Shown in pieces: positions 53,807 to 63,212 of a stretch of 64,000 nt of DNA. The DNA is taken from positions 186,001-250,000 of the forward strand of contig NZ_CP092196.1 of NCBI RefSeq assembly GCF_022344005.1, read 5' to 3'. The position numbers were made by a program, and so were the translations under genes. How positions within the stretch are numbered: the stretch's first letter is position 1; each line of letters opens with the position of its first letter. The stretch is from Deinococcus sp. KNUC1210. Its GTDB lineage: Bacteria > Deinococcota > Deinococci > Deinococcales > Deinococcaceae. Under the pieces are notes generated by a model, which saw nothing but the letters and a program-made list of their open reading frames with translations, ran no database searches and was not told the DNA's origin.

Positions 53807-54283
53807 TCAGACTGGCCATCCCAACACATCCTGGACCCGCTCCAGCACAGTCGCCGCATGGGTGTCTGGATCGACGTCCGTCCAGTGCTGATCAAGCCGT
53901 CCATGCGGGGCAATCAAAAAGGTCTCACGGCGTGCGAATGTCACCTGCTCGCCGTCATTGTCGATCGTCTCCAGCACACCGTATGTTCGACTCAGCACGT
54001 GCGCGGCGTCGGAAATTAAAGGAAAACGCAGGACGCAGAAATCCCGGAAATATTGCTGCTGTTCTCTGGTATCTACACTGACGCCGACCACCTGGACACC
54101 GAGCCGTTCGAACTCAGGAAGGAGCGCCTGAAACCTGCGCGACTGCATGACGCAGTGCGGATGGTTGCCTCTGGGAAAGAAGAACAGCACTGTCCAGGTT
54201 CCGCTGTGGCAGGCCGAGTTCGGTTGCTGAGCGGACAGGAGGGGCAAGAATGCCGGAGCAGGATCGCCGATCTGAAGGGCCAT
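53807..54283 (-). CDS. Peroxiredoxin (AhpC/TSA, PrxQ-like) with an altered active-site motif
   Basis: 158 residues of thioredoxin fold: ALQIGDPAPAFLPLL, TWTVLFFFPRGNHPHCVMQS with the peroxidatic Cys near residue 44, VQVVGVSVDTREQQQYF, LISDAAHVLSRTYGVL, and ARRETFLIAPHGRLDQHW with the conserved Arg. In the usual PxxxTxxC motif the Thr is His (PRGNHPHC), which could change peroxide activation. No second conserved resolving Cys five residues on. It should reduce peroxides in the cytoplasm using an outside thiol. Monocistronic. Confidence 0.78.
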   Translation of the reverse strand: MALQIGDPAPAFLPLLSAQQPNSACHSGTWTVLFFFPRGNHPHCVMQSRRFQALLPEFERLGVQVVGVSVDTREQQQYFRDFCVLRFPLISDAAHVLSRTYGVLETIDNDGEQVTFARRETFLIAPHGRLDQHWTDVDPDTHAATVLERVQDVLGWPV

Positions 54284-54286
54284 ACG

Positions 54287-54700
54287 TCACTGTAGGCTGC
54301 CGGGTTGCCAGGATTCGAGCGAATTTTTGGCGCTCCACGCTCGACACCTCAGCTCGACCAGTGGGCCTGCTGCCCGCACGGTGGCCGCCTGCAGCCGCTC
54401 AATGACGCTCTGCAGCACCAGAGCTCCCTCTGCGTGACCCAGCCTCTTGTTCACACGCTTGAACTCGTCGAGATCCACAGACATCACCGCGACCGACTTC
54501 CCGCTCCAATGGTGGACAGTCGCGCCAGAAAAGACCTGGAAAGGGGTGAGAGAGACCTGACACACAGGCGCCGAGATCATTCGCTGCGGCGCGGCGCTCA
54601 GATCGGCGATCGTTCCAGCCTCCACCAGAGAACGCGGCGCCCGCCGCGCAAGCACACCCTCAGCGGGTGAGGCTTCCGGATGATCTAAGCTCCATCCCAT
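54287..54700 (-). pseudogene. GGDEF-domain relic (N-terminal half)
   Basis: Residues about 69-108 of the open frame (VAVMSVDLDEFKRVNKRLGH then LVLQSVIERLQ) are the first half of a diguanylate cyclase domain, with metal-binding Asp in VDLDEF. The frame ends before the GGDEF loop with unrelated residues, so catalysis is impossible. Possibly the missing half of a gene whose C-terminus was lost. Confidence 0.55.
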
Positions 54701-54879
54701 ACCTCAATGCTGTCGGGCATCGTGTCTGTCGAGAGCACCACGTCCAGCGCTCAGCACCTGGAGACTCTCCGCGCTGGTGTATTGAGAAGGTTGACGCACT
54801 AAATAAATAATACCCCTCGTCGCTCTAGAGTTGCCTAATGTGGCAGTGCGAAACAGCTTGATACATTGAAAACGCAACC

Positions 54880-55869
54880 ATGACGCACAACGCTGCCAAG
54901 CCATCGAAGAAGTCGTTTCCGACACCCAATAACCGAGAAATCTACGCCCATCTGATTGACGCCATGCCAGTCATGTTGTGGACAGCAGATCACGCGGGCG
55001 TCTGGTTGCACGTCAACGACGCCTGGATCACCTATACCGGTCTGATCGGCGAGTCGTACGGCTTCGGCTTTGAGGAAGCGCTCCATCCAGAGGACGAAGC
55101 TGCCACCCTTGCGGTCTGGCGGCAGGCGGTCGAGCGCCATGAGCCCTACCAGATCGAATATCGCCTGCGTCGTCAGGACGGTGTGTACCGCTGGTTCCTG
55201 GTCCGCGGAATCCATGTCGCCGATCCAGCTGGCCAGAGTGTGGCGTGGGTCGGGACCTGCACCGACATCGAAGAACAAAAGCAGGCCGAGCGGCAGGCAT
55301 TGGAGGCTCGGGAAGCGTCCATCCGTGCCCTGGGATTGGTGTTGGAAGCACGGGATCACGAGACCAAAGGACATACTGACCGGGTTACACAGCTTTCCCT
55401 TAAGCTGGGTCAGGCGCTGGGACTCAACGCAGAGCAGCTCGAATCTCTTCGGCTGGGAGCAGCCCTGCATGATATCGGAAAGCTCGCAACGCCCGACGCA
55501 GTGCTGCTGAAGCCTGGTCCGCTGAACGCAGAGGAATGGCGCATCATGCGTGGCCATAGTGTCGAAGGAGAGCGTTTTGCGGCCAGCCTGGGCTTCGTAC
55601 CGCCGGAGGTGCTCGGTCTGATCCGCTCGCATCATGAGCGCTGGGACGGCGGTGGATACGCTGACCAGCTGAGTGGCGAAGACATTCCGTTGCTGGCGCG
55701 AATTTTCTCGGTGGTGGATGTCTATGACGCGCTGAGCAGCGAGCGCCCATACAAGCACGCCTGGGACCGTACGCAGGTGATCGCCACGCTGCGGGCTGAG
55801 GCGGGGCGGCAGTTCGATCCCCAGGTGGTGACCACTTTTCTGCAGATGCTGGAGCAGCCAATTGAATGA
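54880..55869 (+). CDS. PAS plus HD-GYP c-di-GMP phosphodiesterase
   Basis: 329 residues. A PAS/PAC domain covers about 22-135 (IDAMPVMLWTADHAGVWLHV, YRWFLVRG, TDIEEQKQAER). An HD-GYP domain follows, 150-325: GHTDRVTQLSLKLG, the HD of AALHDIGKLATPD, MRGHSVEGERF, HHERWDGGGYAD and ARIFSVVDVYDALSS. The GYP tripeptide is GYA here, which may alter partner binding while the metal-binding His/Asp residues stay. It should cleave c-di-GMP, controlled by the PAS domain. It is convergent with the GGDEF gene at 55894, only 24 bp away. Confidence 0.87.
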   Translation: MTHNAAKPSKKSFPTPNNREIYAHLIDAMPVMLWTADHAGVWLHVNDAWITYTGLIGESYGFGFEEALHPEDEAATLAVWRQAVERHEPYQIEYRLRRQDGVYRWFLVRGIHVADPAGQSVAWVGTCTDIEEQKQAERQALEAREASIRALGLVLEARDHETKGHTDRVTQLSLKLGQALGLNAEQLESLRLGAALHDIGKLATPDAVLLKPGPLNAEEWRIMRGHSVEGERFAASLGFVPPEVLGLIRSHHERWDGGGYADQLSGEDIPLLARIFSVVDVYDALSSERPYKHAWDRTQVIATLRAEAGRQFDPQVVTTFLQMLEQPIE

Positions 55870-55893
55870 TCAACACGGCACGATACGTCCGTC

Positions 55894-56721
55894 TCATCCG
55901 GGGGGCCTGGAGCGTTCAGAACTGCTGAGTGCCGCTTTCTTAACCGCGTACATCCGTTGATCTGCCAGACCCAAGACGGCCCGCATTTCATCACACTCAT
56001 GCCGCCACGCGATGCCGATCGCAGCACTCACCCCGTCCACGAAGGGGACCTGTAACCGCTCCATCGCCCAGACCGAAAATGCTTCTGGGGACTGACTGAC
56101 GTGGCGCATCAGCACCACGAACTCATCGCCGCCCAGACGATAGACCTGTGCACGTCCATGGGTCACACGTGACAGCCAGACGCCATAGCCCCGCAGGAGT
56201 GAGTCGCCTAGGGCATGTCCGAACTTGTCATTCAACGCTTTGAAACCGTTGAGATCGATAATGATGACAACGTAATCCTCTTGTGCCACCTCCGCTGCTT
56301 CGAGATCTGTGTCGAACGCACGGCGGTTGTCCAAACCCGTCAGCGGGTCGGTCAGGGCAGCGTGATGCAGGACCGAGAGCCGGTCATTCAGCTGTCGCTT
56401 TTCGTGGAGGGCGTTCAGGTAGAGGAGCCTCAACCCCAGCATGGCCTGCACTGAAACGGGGAGAGGCGCCTCTGGCGTCCAGCCCAGCAGGTAGTTCGGA
56501 GCGCCATAGAGGGGAACCGGCCTGCCCTCTCGATCTTCCGTGCCGGACCACCCCTGGAAGGCCAGGGTGCCTTCTTCCCGGCGCCACAGCGTCACCCCTT
56601 TCAGGGCTTTTGCCGAGCCCTCCACCAGCTGGTCCAGCAGTTGCTGCTGGGACTCGGCGACTGCAAGCGTCAAAAGAAGCGTTTCATGGTCTGCCGCACT
56701 CCACACCCACTCATCTTGCAC
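55894..56721 (-). CDS. GAF-like plus GGDEF diguanylate cyclase
   Basis: 275 residues. An N-terminal sensor-like part covers about 1-110 (VAESQQQLLDQLVEGSAKAL, VPLYGAPNYLLGW). A GGDEF domain follows from TDPLTGLDNRRAFDTDL, with IIDLNGFKALNDKFGHALGD and an intact active loop RLGGDEFVVL. The end is AIGIAWRHECDEMRAVLGLA. It should make c-di-GMP from GTP. Next to a convergent HD-GYP enzyme it forms a synthesis/degradation pair. No RxxD inhibitory site was noted five residues before the loop. Confidence 0.85.
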   Translation of the reverse strand: MQDEWVWSAADHETLLLTLAVAESQQQLLDQLVEGSAKALKGVTLWRREEGTLAFQGWSGTEDREGRPVPLYGAPNYLLGWTPEAPLPVSVQAMLGLRLLYLNALHEKRQLNDRLSVLHHAALTDPLTGLDNRRAFDTDLEAAEVAQEDYVVIIIDLNGFKALNDKFGHALGDSLLRGYGVWLSRVTHGRAQVYRLGGDEFVVLMRHVSQSPEAFSVWAMERLQVPFVDGVSAAIGIAWRHECDEMRAVLGLADQRMYAVKKAALSSSERSRPPG

Positions 56722-57239
56722 GGCCGTTTGGTCTGTCTGGGTAAGCGGGACGTGCTGTCTCTGAAGAAATCATAGTGGTTCTGGTGGGGGAACATTTCCA
56801 ATGGCGCATGACCCGGCACGTTCTCTGGGTCTGTCGGCGGGAAGAAGGTATGGTCAACGCTCTTCTCTCAGCCTAGAATCTCTTCAGCAGCTGTATCGTG
56901 TCTGCATCAGCTCGCTCCCCGAGCTGTGACGGGCGCATGTCAGAGGGTGGACGTCGCTGGACTGCATGAACTCACCGCTCAGGAGGGCGATGAGAAGGAT
57001 CATCGTAGAGCGTTCAGCAAAGCAGCTGAGCTCTCCGCCTTGAAAGTATGGACAGGGAAGGGATAGAGATATTGGAATTTAAGCGGTGAACGGACCGACG
57101 ATGTGCAGGGCGTTCACTTCGCAGCGAGCGTGTTGATTGTCAATTGAGAGGTAAGTACGCGGGCGCTTGCCTTTCACCAGCGGCGTCCTGCTGAGCTTGC
57201 GCGTCTCACCTTCCACCCCCTGACCGCCTGACAGATTGT
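56722..57239. other. Intergenic, nothing recognised
   Basis: About 500 bases upstream of the GGDEF gene without supported genes or structured repeats. Confidence 0.4.
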
Positions 57240-57870
57240 ATGAGCGCGCTCCCGGCATGAGAAACTTTCAGGCTGTGAAGAACGAAATGTCGTCAGGGAC
57301 GCTCGACAAGTCAATCAAGCGGTGCGGCAGTACGCGGAAGGGCTGTGGTGGAACGACTCACGGAACGCAGATCCCTTCGCCTGGCTGGTCGCTGGGTTGC
57401 TGCCCTCACAGAAAGCTACGTTGCCGAAGTGGAGCACCCATCGGCAGTCACAGGCTCAGTTTGCTCAACGCCGCGAACGACAAGCCAGGCGGTAGCTGGG
57501 GAACGCGAAGATCGATCCAGTCAGCATCTATGGCTCACTGATCGCCTCGGCGCTGCAAACCTGGGGCGAGCACCGGTTGGCTACCTGCGTGCTGTTCGAG
57601 AAGTTTTGTTTGATTCGGGGAGCGGTGCTGTTCCGTGAGTGCTCGGTGCCGCTCTACTCCACCGTCATCGAGTCCTTCGGTGCACAGGTCAGCGTCATCT
57701 GACTGCTCCCGGTGGTGGCGCACGTCAAGGGCATGCTCGACTTCCTGGGGATTCGGGATGTCCGTCTGCTGGCCGACCAAGGATTCTGCGATGTGGAGCT
57801 GATGAACTGGCTCTGGGTCTCTGGGTGACATGATCGCATCCGCATCAAATTCAATCTGATCCTCGCTGAT
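57240..57870 (+). mobile_element. IS4-type DDE transposase relic
   Basis: One frame with three stops reads QYAEGLWWNDSRNADPFAWL, KATLPKWSTHRQSQAQF, NAKIDPVSIYGSLIASALQT, VLFEKFCLIRGAVLFRECSV and [19 protein letters not shown], then HDRIRIKFN. This order (LALDTTVLW-like, RGRAVPL-like, LLADRGFxDxxLM, RIRIK) is that of Deinococcus IS4-type transposases. Stops replace key positions, and the first catalytic Asp is not preserved. Confidence 0.65.
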
Positions 57871-58144
57871 CTCGCCCAGCTTTGTCGACGCCTGTTCGCG
57901 GTGAATCGTCACTGCTACAGGCTACTTTTGAGGTCCGTCAAAACGTTCTGACATGCCCGTTCGGTGAAGAGGCGCTCCTCGTTTCCGCTTCGGAATCGGC
58001 CTACAGTGAAGAGCTCGCAGAACGAAACTGATCGTTCTGTGTGTGCCTCCCGGAGGCCGCGCGACGGTTTCGGAACGTTCGCGTTCAAGTGCCCACTGCA
58101 CGGCACGTCTTGAAGCTTCGCCGAAGAATGAAGGACGAGCGAAC
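57871..58144. other. Spacer without a gene
   Basis: No supported feature between the transposase relic and the small gene at 58145. Confidence 0.3.
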
Positions 58145-58342
58145 ATGCGAGACTTTTCTCGTTTCCTTCAGGAGACCCAGGCGCTTCACACGCTGGGCCA
58201 GGAAACGCGGGCCAAAGCACGGCAGATCAGGGCCGCTTGGCAGCAGGTGCTGTGCGAGTGTCATGAAACACTGATGGTTTCCCAGCACCGGCGGGCACTG
58301 CTGCACATCAAGCCGTTAGCCCGAAACGAGCGAGTGGGATAA
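58145..58342 (+). CDS. Possible small helical protein (65 residues)
   Basis: ATG 58145 follows AAGGACGAG. MRDFSRFLQETQALHTLGQE and ARQIRAAWQQVLCECHETLM read as two amphipathic helices, with a basic tail. No family recognised. The plausible ribosome site and natural amino-acid use support it, weakly. Confidence 0.4.
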   Translation: MRDFSRFLQETQALHTLGQETRAKARQIRAAWQQVLCECHETLMVSQHRRALLHIKPLARNERVG

Positions 58343-58554
58343 CTTCTCGCAGGTCGTTGACAGCTGAACGCCCAATGACTTCCATTCACGTCGCGTTCTG
58401 CACCCGGCGTTATTGGCAACGGTGCGGGACTTTTTCGGTCTCGTGCGTGGGCCTGGGAATCGACATCCAGGGAAGGTTGCAGCGCACCCGCTCGTGATGG
58501 ATGCAGGCGACGCTCCCTTTTGGCGCTGCTCGCTTCGCAAAGTCCGGGTGCTCG
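58343..58554. other. Spacer without a gene
   Basis: Nothing recognised. Confidence 0.3.
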
Positions 58555-59341
58555 TTAACGGGTGACGTCCAGAATCAGCTGCGCCGTCTCCACCGGCATA
58601 TCCCACTGAGGATAATGCCCGCTGTGTTCAAACCAGTGGAGCGCCGCGTCCGGGAACAGCGCCTGTGCGCGTCGGGCCTGCCGGGGTAAGCACACTCGGT
58701 CATGCCGGCCCCAACCGATGACGACCCGTTTGGTGAGACTCCCTTTGGGCGCTCCCTGCCGCAGATCCCCCTCGCACAGAATCAAGTCATGCATGAGGTT
58801 CGTGAGCGGTGGGCGCGGCGGCATACGTCTGCATCTCGATCAAGCTGAGCCGGGCATCCAGGGCCCACGGATGCGTCGAGTACTGTGCGTACACGACGCT
58901 GCGACCGATGGGGTTGGCGGTCAGCGCCGGCATGAGCGGCTGGAAGAGCCGAATCATCGCCAGCGAGAACTGGCCGGTGCGGTAGAAGAAGGGTTTTTCC
59001 CAGCCGCGTTGAAAGCCGCCCGGATCGAGTGACACCACCGCGCCGACGACGCCGCGTCGCGCGAGTTCGAGCACCAGCCGAGCCCCCATCGAACTCCCCA
59101 CCGCATCGATGCCCAACAGTCCGTGGGCACTCAGAAAGCCTGTGACAGCATCGGCCAGGGTGGCCACCGATTGTTTGCCTACCAAGGGCGCGGTGTGGCC
59201 AAAGCCCGGGAGATCGAGGGCAATCACGTCGCGCTGAGCGGTGAGGTCTGCCAGCACAGGGGTCCAGGAACGCCAACTGCTGCCCAGCCCATGAAGCAGC
59301 AGGGGTTTGCCCCGCCCGCGACGGTAATAGTTAAAGTGCAT
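58555..59341 (-). CDS. Alpha/beta hydrolase, frameshifted near its lid-to-core junction
   Basis: From ATG 59341: MHFNYYRRGRGKPLLLHGLG (oxyanion HGLG), IALDLPGFGHTA, nucleophile Ser in DAVGSSMGARLVLEL. Near 58811-58813 the frame ends (TYAAAPTAHEPHA), and a +1 frame continues LTNLMHDLILCEGD, VVIGWGRHDRVCLP (acid) and WFEHSGHYPQWDMP (His), ending with DVTR at 58555. Deleting one C of the CCC there (GGG on the plus strand) restores about 261 residues with the full triad. Here the base is extra, unlike the missing-base cases. Substrate unknown. Confidence 0.68.
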
Positions 59342-59439
59342 GCGGCAAGGTAGCGGGCTCCGTACAGGAAACGTCCAGCGTAGCTTACAGAGAGAGGAAA
59401 CTCTCAAGACCTCCTGCTACTGACGCGTATGGTACTTCC

Positions 59440-59715
59440 ATGCCTGATCCCACCAACCTGACGCCGTTGGAACTCGCGGACCTGCTGCAGGCAGCCTATG
59501 CCGCCGATCACGACTTGCCCGGCGAACACCTGACCGACCCGTTCTTTCGGCATGATCTTGCGAGACTGCTTGACCGCAATCAAGCCCTCAAGCTGAGTGT
59601 GATTGCAGACTGGCTGGAAGACGAAGACCTAGAGGCGATTGCAGACGACCTGTTGTCCTGGCTCGACACCGATTTCCTCGGACAGTTGAAACTGCTGGAG
59701 GTGGAAGAGGAGTGA
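59440..59715 (+). CDS. Small acidic hypothetical protein
   Basis: 91 residues, strongly acidic: LTPLELADLLQAAYAADHDL and ADWLEDEDLEAIADDLLSWL. Mostly helical, no catalytic or DNA-binding motif. Divergent from the alpha/beta hydrolase (99 bp between starts). The clean codon pattern supports a real gene, but the function is unknown. Confidence 0.6.
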   Translation: MPDPTNLTPLELADLLQAAYAADHDLPGEHLTDPFFRHDLARLLDRNQALKLSVIADWLEDEDLEAIADDLLSWLDTDFLGQLKLLEVEEE

Positions 59716-59785
59716 GGCGCAAAAAATGAAGATGAGCGCGGCTTTTCTATCACCATTGCAGGGATGAGCGTCCTAGCTCGGCAGA

Positions 59786-59903
59786 CAGTTGTGTTGCCTT
59801 CACTGGTTGAGGGGAGGCTGCCCCGCCGTGACCGATGCCAGGGCCCTCTCACCGCCCCTCCTGCTCTTAGCCTGTCATGACGCTAGTGAAGGCAACACAA
59901 CTG
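59786..59903. mobile_element. 118-bp MITE-like element with perfect 19-base inverted repeats
   Basis: CAGTTGTGTTGCCTTCACT (59786-59804) is the exact reverse complement of 59885-59903. The sequence shares TGTGTTGCCTTCA with the ends of the 25796-25951 element and resembles IS6-type termini. No coding capacity lies inside. It sits between the acidic-protein gene and the large HD-GYP gene, 13 bp beyond the latter's stop. Confidence 0.65.
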
Positions 59904-59916
59904 CTTGAAGAAACTG

Positions 59917-61833
59917 TCAGTCTCTGCTTTCTTCATGGTGCGCCACATTGTAGGTTTCCTGTTCACTTCCTCCTGAGTGCAGCCGGAGCAGTGCCAGAAC
60001 CACCTGTGGATCGAACTGCTGTCCGGCCTCTCCCTGGATTTCTGCCAGAGCGGCCCGAAATGACCAGGCCTGCTTGTATGGACGTTCGTTTGTCAGGGCG
60101 TCCAGTACATCTGCCACTGCCACGATTCGACCAGCAAGAGGAATCGCTTCGCCCGCCAGGCCGGCTGGATACCCCGTCCCGTCCCAACGTTCATGATGGG
60201 TGAGGGCGATACTCTCCGCCATCTTGACCAGAGGAGATTGGCCGCCCTGAAGAATCTCGGCCCCGATCTGGCTGTGTGTCTTGACCACCTCGAACTCTTC
60301 TGCCGTAAGTCGGCCAGGTTTGAGCAGAATGCTGTCTGAGATCCCGATCTTGCCGACATCGTGCAGAGGGGCCGTGCGTTGGATCAGATCTACTTCCGCT
60401 TCACTGAGGCCCAGTTCTCGGGCCAGACCGGCCGCCGTCATACCGACCCTGGTCATGTGTTCGCCGGTATCGTCGTCTCGATACTCGGCTGCCCGCGCCA
60501 ACCGCTTCAGAATTTCCAGCTGTGCATGTTCGACCCGCTGAACGAGCAGATCATTGTGCTGCCGGATGGTCGCCTCGTTCGCTCTGCGTTCGGTGATGTC
60601 CAGCGACACGCCCAGGAGGCCGACCGTCTCTCCCTGATGATTCTGATACACCGTCTTGGTGCTCTGAAACGTTCGGACACTGCCGTCGGGCATGCTGTCC
60701 GTCACTTCATATCTGGCCTGCTCCTGACTCTGAATGACTTGTTCGTCTCGAATGCGCGAGGCAGCCGAGGTGGACTTCGGGAATAACTGCTCGTCCGTCT
60801 TTCCCAGGATCGCTTCGACGGGTTGACCCACCGCTTCTCTGCCTGCCCGGTTAATCATCAGGTAGCGCCTCTCTACATCTTTCACGTACAGCGCGGCAGG
60901 CGTACTGTCGAGCACCGCCTGCAGCATCACCTGCTGCAGGTTGAGTTCAGCGCGTGCCGCCTCCTGCGCCGTCAGGTCGCGGACGAGCAGCGTGTAGAAA
61001 CGCTGCTGATTGACTTCCAAGGTCAGCAGGTTGAGCTCGCCGGGAAAGGTTGTTCCGTCGCGCCGACGGAGAGGCATGACCAACCGGTTCGTCTGGTGAA
61101 GGGTCTGCGACTGGAGGTATGTCAAAAATCCCTGACCCACAGCTGCGTCGTTGATCTCACTAAGCAGCCATTGTCCGCTCTGTTTCAGAACCTCCGCACG
61201 GGGAGAGCCGAAGAGCTGTTCCGCCGCCGCGTTCCACTCGGTGATGACGCCCTGAGCGTCCAGCGTCACGATCGCATCTGGAGAAGCAGCGAGAATCGCA
61301 GCATTCACAGCCTCGGTATGTCGGCGGTCTGCCAGTGCAGTACGCAGTTCGAGTTCACTCATCACGCTGGAGGCCAGATCCTTCAGCGTCTCCTGCTGGT
61401 CTGCATGGAAGCCGCTGTGCGGAACCGTGTCGATCACGCAGAGGGTTCCAAGGCGCAGCCCATCCGGCGTGATCAGCGGTGCACCTGCGTAAAACCGGAT
61501 GTGTGGTTCAGAGCGAACGAGTGGATTCTCGGCGAACCGTTCATCCAGAGTGGCGTTAGGAATGATCAGTACTTCATCGGATTCCAGGGCATGAGCGCAA
61601 AAGGAGAGAGACCGACTCGTCTCCCGCAGATCAAGCCCATAACAGGACTTGAACCACTGGCGACGTTGGTCGATCAGGGAGACCAGCACAATCGGCATCT
61701 GAAAAATGCGGGCGGTCAGGCGCGTCAATCGGTCAAAATTGACTTCAGGATCTGTATCGAGAATGGCGTACCGTTCGAGTGCGGCCAGCCGTCTGGTTTC
61801 CTCTTGGCCAGAAACGTCGGGAGGAAGAGACAT
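59917..61833 (-). CDS. GAF-PAS-PAS-HD-GYP c-di-GMP phosphodiesterase
   Basis: 638 residues. GAF domain (about 20-165: [40 protein letters not shown]), a PAS domain (about 172-295: [20 protein letters not shown]), a second PAS/PAC (about 305-415: [33 protein letters not shown]), a short coiled segment, and an HD-GYP domain (430-620). The last has [30 protein letters not shown] and the canonical [14 protein letters not shown]. All metal-binding residues are present, so an active c-di-GMP hydrolase is expected. No membrane helices. Divergent from the AT-rich island. Confidence 0.9.
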   Translation of the reverse strand: MSLPPDVSGQEETRRLAALERYAILDTDPEVNFDRLTRLTARIFQMPIVLVSLIDQRRQWFKSCYGLDLRETSRSLSFCAHALESDEVLIIPNATLDERFAENPLVRSEPHIRFYAGAPLITPDGLRLGTLCVIDTVPHSGFHADQQETLKDLASSVMSELELRTALADRRHTEAVNAAILAASPDAIVTLDAQGVITEWNAAAEQLFGSPRAEVLKQSGQWLLSEINDAAVGQGFLTYLQSQTLHQTNRLVMPLRRRDGTTFPGELNLLTLEVNQQRFYTLLVRDLTAQEAARAELNLQQVMLQAVLDSTPAALYVKDVERRYLMINRAGREAVGQPVEAILGKTDEQLFPKSTSAASRIRDEQVIQSQEQARYEVTDSMPDGSVRTFQSTKTVYQNHQGETVGLLGVSLDITERRANEATIRQHNDLLVQRVEHAQLEILKRLARAAEYRDDDTGEHMTRVGMTAAGLARELGLSEAEVDLIQRTAPLHDVGKIGISDSILLKPGRLTAEEFEVVKTHSQIGAEILQGGQSPLVKMAESIALTHHERWDGTGYPAGLAGEAIPLAGRIVAVADVLDALTNERPYKQAWSFRAALAEIQGEAGQQFDPQVVLALLRLHSGGSEQETYNVAHHEESRD

Positions 61834-62034
61834 GATTGTTTAGTATCGTACATATTGCAGTTCGAAGGTCTTTTCTATCTTCATAGATTCGGCAGAGAAT
61901 CCACCTTTGAATCTCTGGCGTGCAGTGCCGGCCTATTGATGCATGGCTGTTGCAACTAGACGAATGTCAGGATACTCTTATGATCATTCAGGGAAAGATG
62001 TCATATCAGTGCTAAATCATATTTCTAACTGTAT
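61834..62034. other. Junction to an AT-rich segment
   Basis: Base composition switches from high GC to clearly AT-rich between about 61840 and 62040. No attachment site or repeat is evident at the border. Confidence 0.45.
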
Positions 62035-62355
62035 TTAATCTGAATAAGAGCTACCAGAACACCATAGATATTGCTGCCGAAATGCCATCACCTGTACATG
62101 AGGAAGTCTTTCCTCACCGTAAGGGATCGTGGTCTGATCCAGAAAACACCAAGAATTGGCTGTGGAGCGATGACATTTATAAAAAGGCTTGATATTTACC
62201 GCTAGGTCGGCGGCAGGTCTATTCCAAACGAAGCTTCCAAGCCGTTCGTTTGTGCCGGCAATTAAAGCCGTCATGGTCTGCTTCAGCGCTTCCTTTGGGT
62301 AAAATGAACGTACATACTGACTACTCAGCACACGAACGAGACAAGAGGCACTCAA
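62035..62355 (-). CDS. Small hypothetical protein in the AT-rich segment
   Basis: 106 codons from TTG 62355 (GGGAG upstream) or 80 from ATG 62274. MTALIAGTNERLGSFVWNRP and AVNIKPFYKCHRSTANSWCF read as a soluble domain. AT-rich codons unlike the window average. Possibly a small immunity-type protein given its neighbours, but no family is recognised. Confidence 0.4.
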   Translation of the reverse strand: MSASCLVRVLSSQYVRSFYPKEALKQTMTALIAGTNERLGSFVWNRPAADLAVNIKPFYKCHRSTANSWCFLDQTTIPYGEERLPHVQVMAFRQQYLWCSGSSYSD

Positions 62356-62394
62356 TTGTCAACTCCCAGATATGCTGAACGCTAGACAAAAGCC

Positions 62395-63024
62395 TTAGCC
62401 TCTGAAATTCACTGTCCGAGGAAAATATATTAATCTCTCATTTTCTGGAAAAAGATAGCCTATCTGTCTCTTTTCGGGCACTCCATCTCTTCTGATAGAT
62501 TCTGCAGTCGGCCATCCAGCAATCTCAAAACCAATTAAGCCCATCTCGAACTTTACAGAAGCAAAAATTTCCTGCGCCAAATCTGTAAACCACGATTCTA
62601 TTTGACACATCCATCGAAGGTGTTCTGCGAGATCTCCTATTGGATAAGAATCCGGAGGCCATTTAAAGATCTCTCCGATTATTTCTGATGGAAAGGACAC
62701 GTACAGCCAATCATTCCCAGCCTCTTCTCTGACAATAATGACGTGCGCCGGAACAGAAATATCGGAAGAAACTTTAGCTACCGCGTAAACATGCGCTGAA
62801 TGGTTATCTAGGACGAAGCTTTCTGCAGCTTCTTTTTCTTGATCTTCCGGCTCTGCCTGGTGATGTAAATAGATTCCATTTAATCTTTCACTGCTCCACA
62901 ATGTATTCCATGCAGCTCGGAGTTTATCATCATCTTTCGGCCCTAGATCGAGGGCAAGCTCAAAGTATTCTCCAAGCCAACTGTCGGAGGACGTAAACAA
63001 GCTCATTACGTGACCATCCAACAT
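62395..63024 (-). CDS. Hypothetical protein, immunity-protein-like context
   Basis: 209 residues (ATG 63024) or 203 (ATG 63006, with GGATGG before it). Acidic and aromatic-rich: SWLGEYFELALDLGPKDDD, AAWNTLWSSERLNGIYLHHQ, WLYVSFPSEIIGEIFKWPPD, GLIGFEIAGWPTAESIRRDG. Composition (AT-rich codons, many Trp/Phe/Glu) is typical of polymorphic-toxin immunity proteins. No family can be named with certainty. The gene ends 40 bp before the start of the smaller ORF downstream. Confidence 0.6.
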   Translation of the reverse strand: MLDGHVMSLFTSSDSWLGEYFELALDLGPKDDDKLRAAWNTLWSSERLNGIYLHHQAEPEDQEKEAAESFVLDNHSAHVYAVAKVSSDISVPAHVIIVREEAGNDWLYVSFPSEIIGEIFKWPPDSYPIGDLAEHLRWMCQIESWFTDLAQEIFASVKFEMGLIGFEIAGWPTAESIRRDGVPEKRQIGYLFPENERLIYFPRTVNFRG

Positions 63025-63212
63025 TTAAATGCGCTAAACTTGTCACAACTCAGCATGTAGATGTCTCAAAATCCATGCGATTCCGTGCTTTCATCTTTAT
63101 AATCCCTTTCTAGGCAAAAATGATCATGGAAACGTTATTTGCGAAGACGCTCGCCAGCTCGTCCCATACACTTATCGTGGTGATTAGGTACACAATTCCT
63201 GGTCATTTGTAT
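63025..63212. other. AT-rich spacer
   Basis: No gene seen between the two immunity-like genes. Confidence 0.3.

Noticed and set aside
60823..61959. 378-codon plus-strand frame over the large HD-GYP gene
   Set aside because: Antisense shadow of a gene with clear GAF, PAS and HD-GYP motifs.
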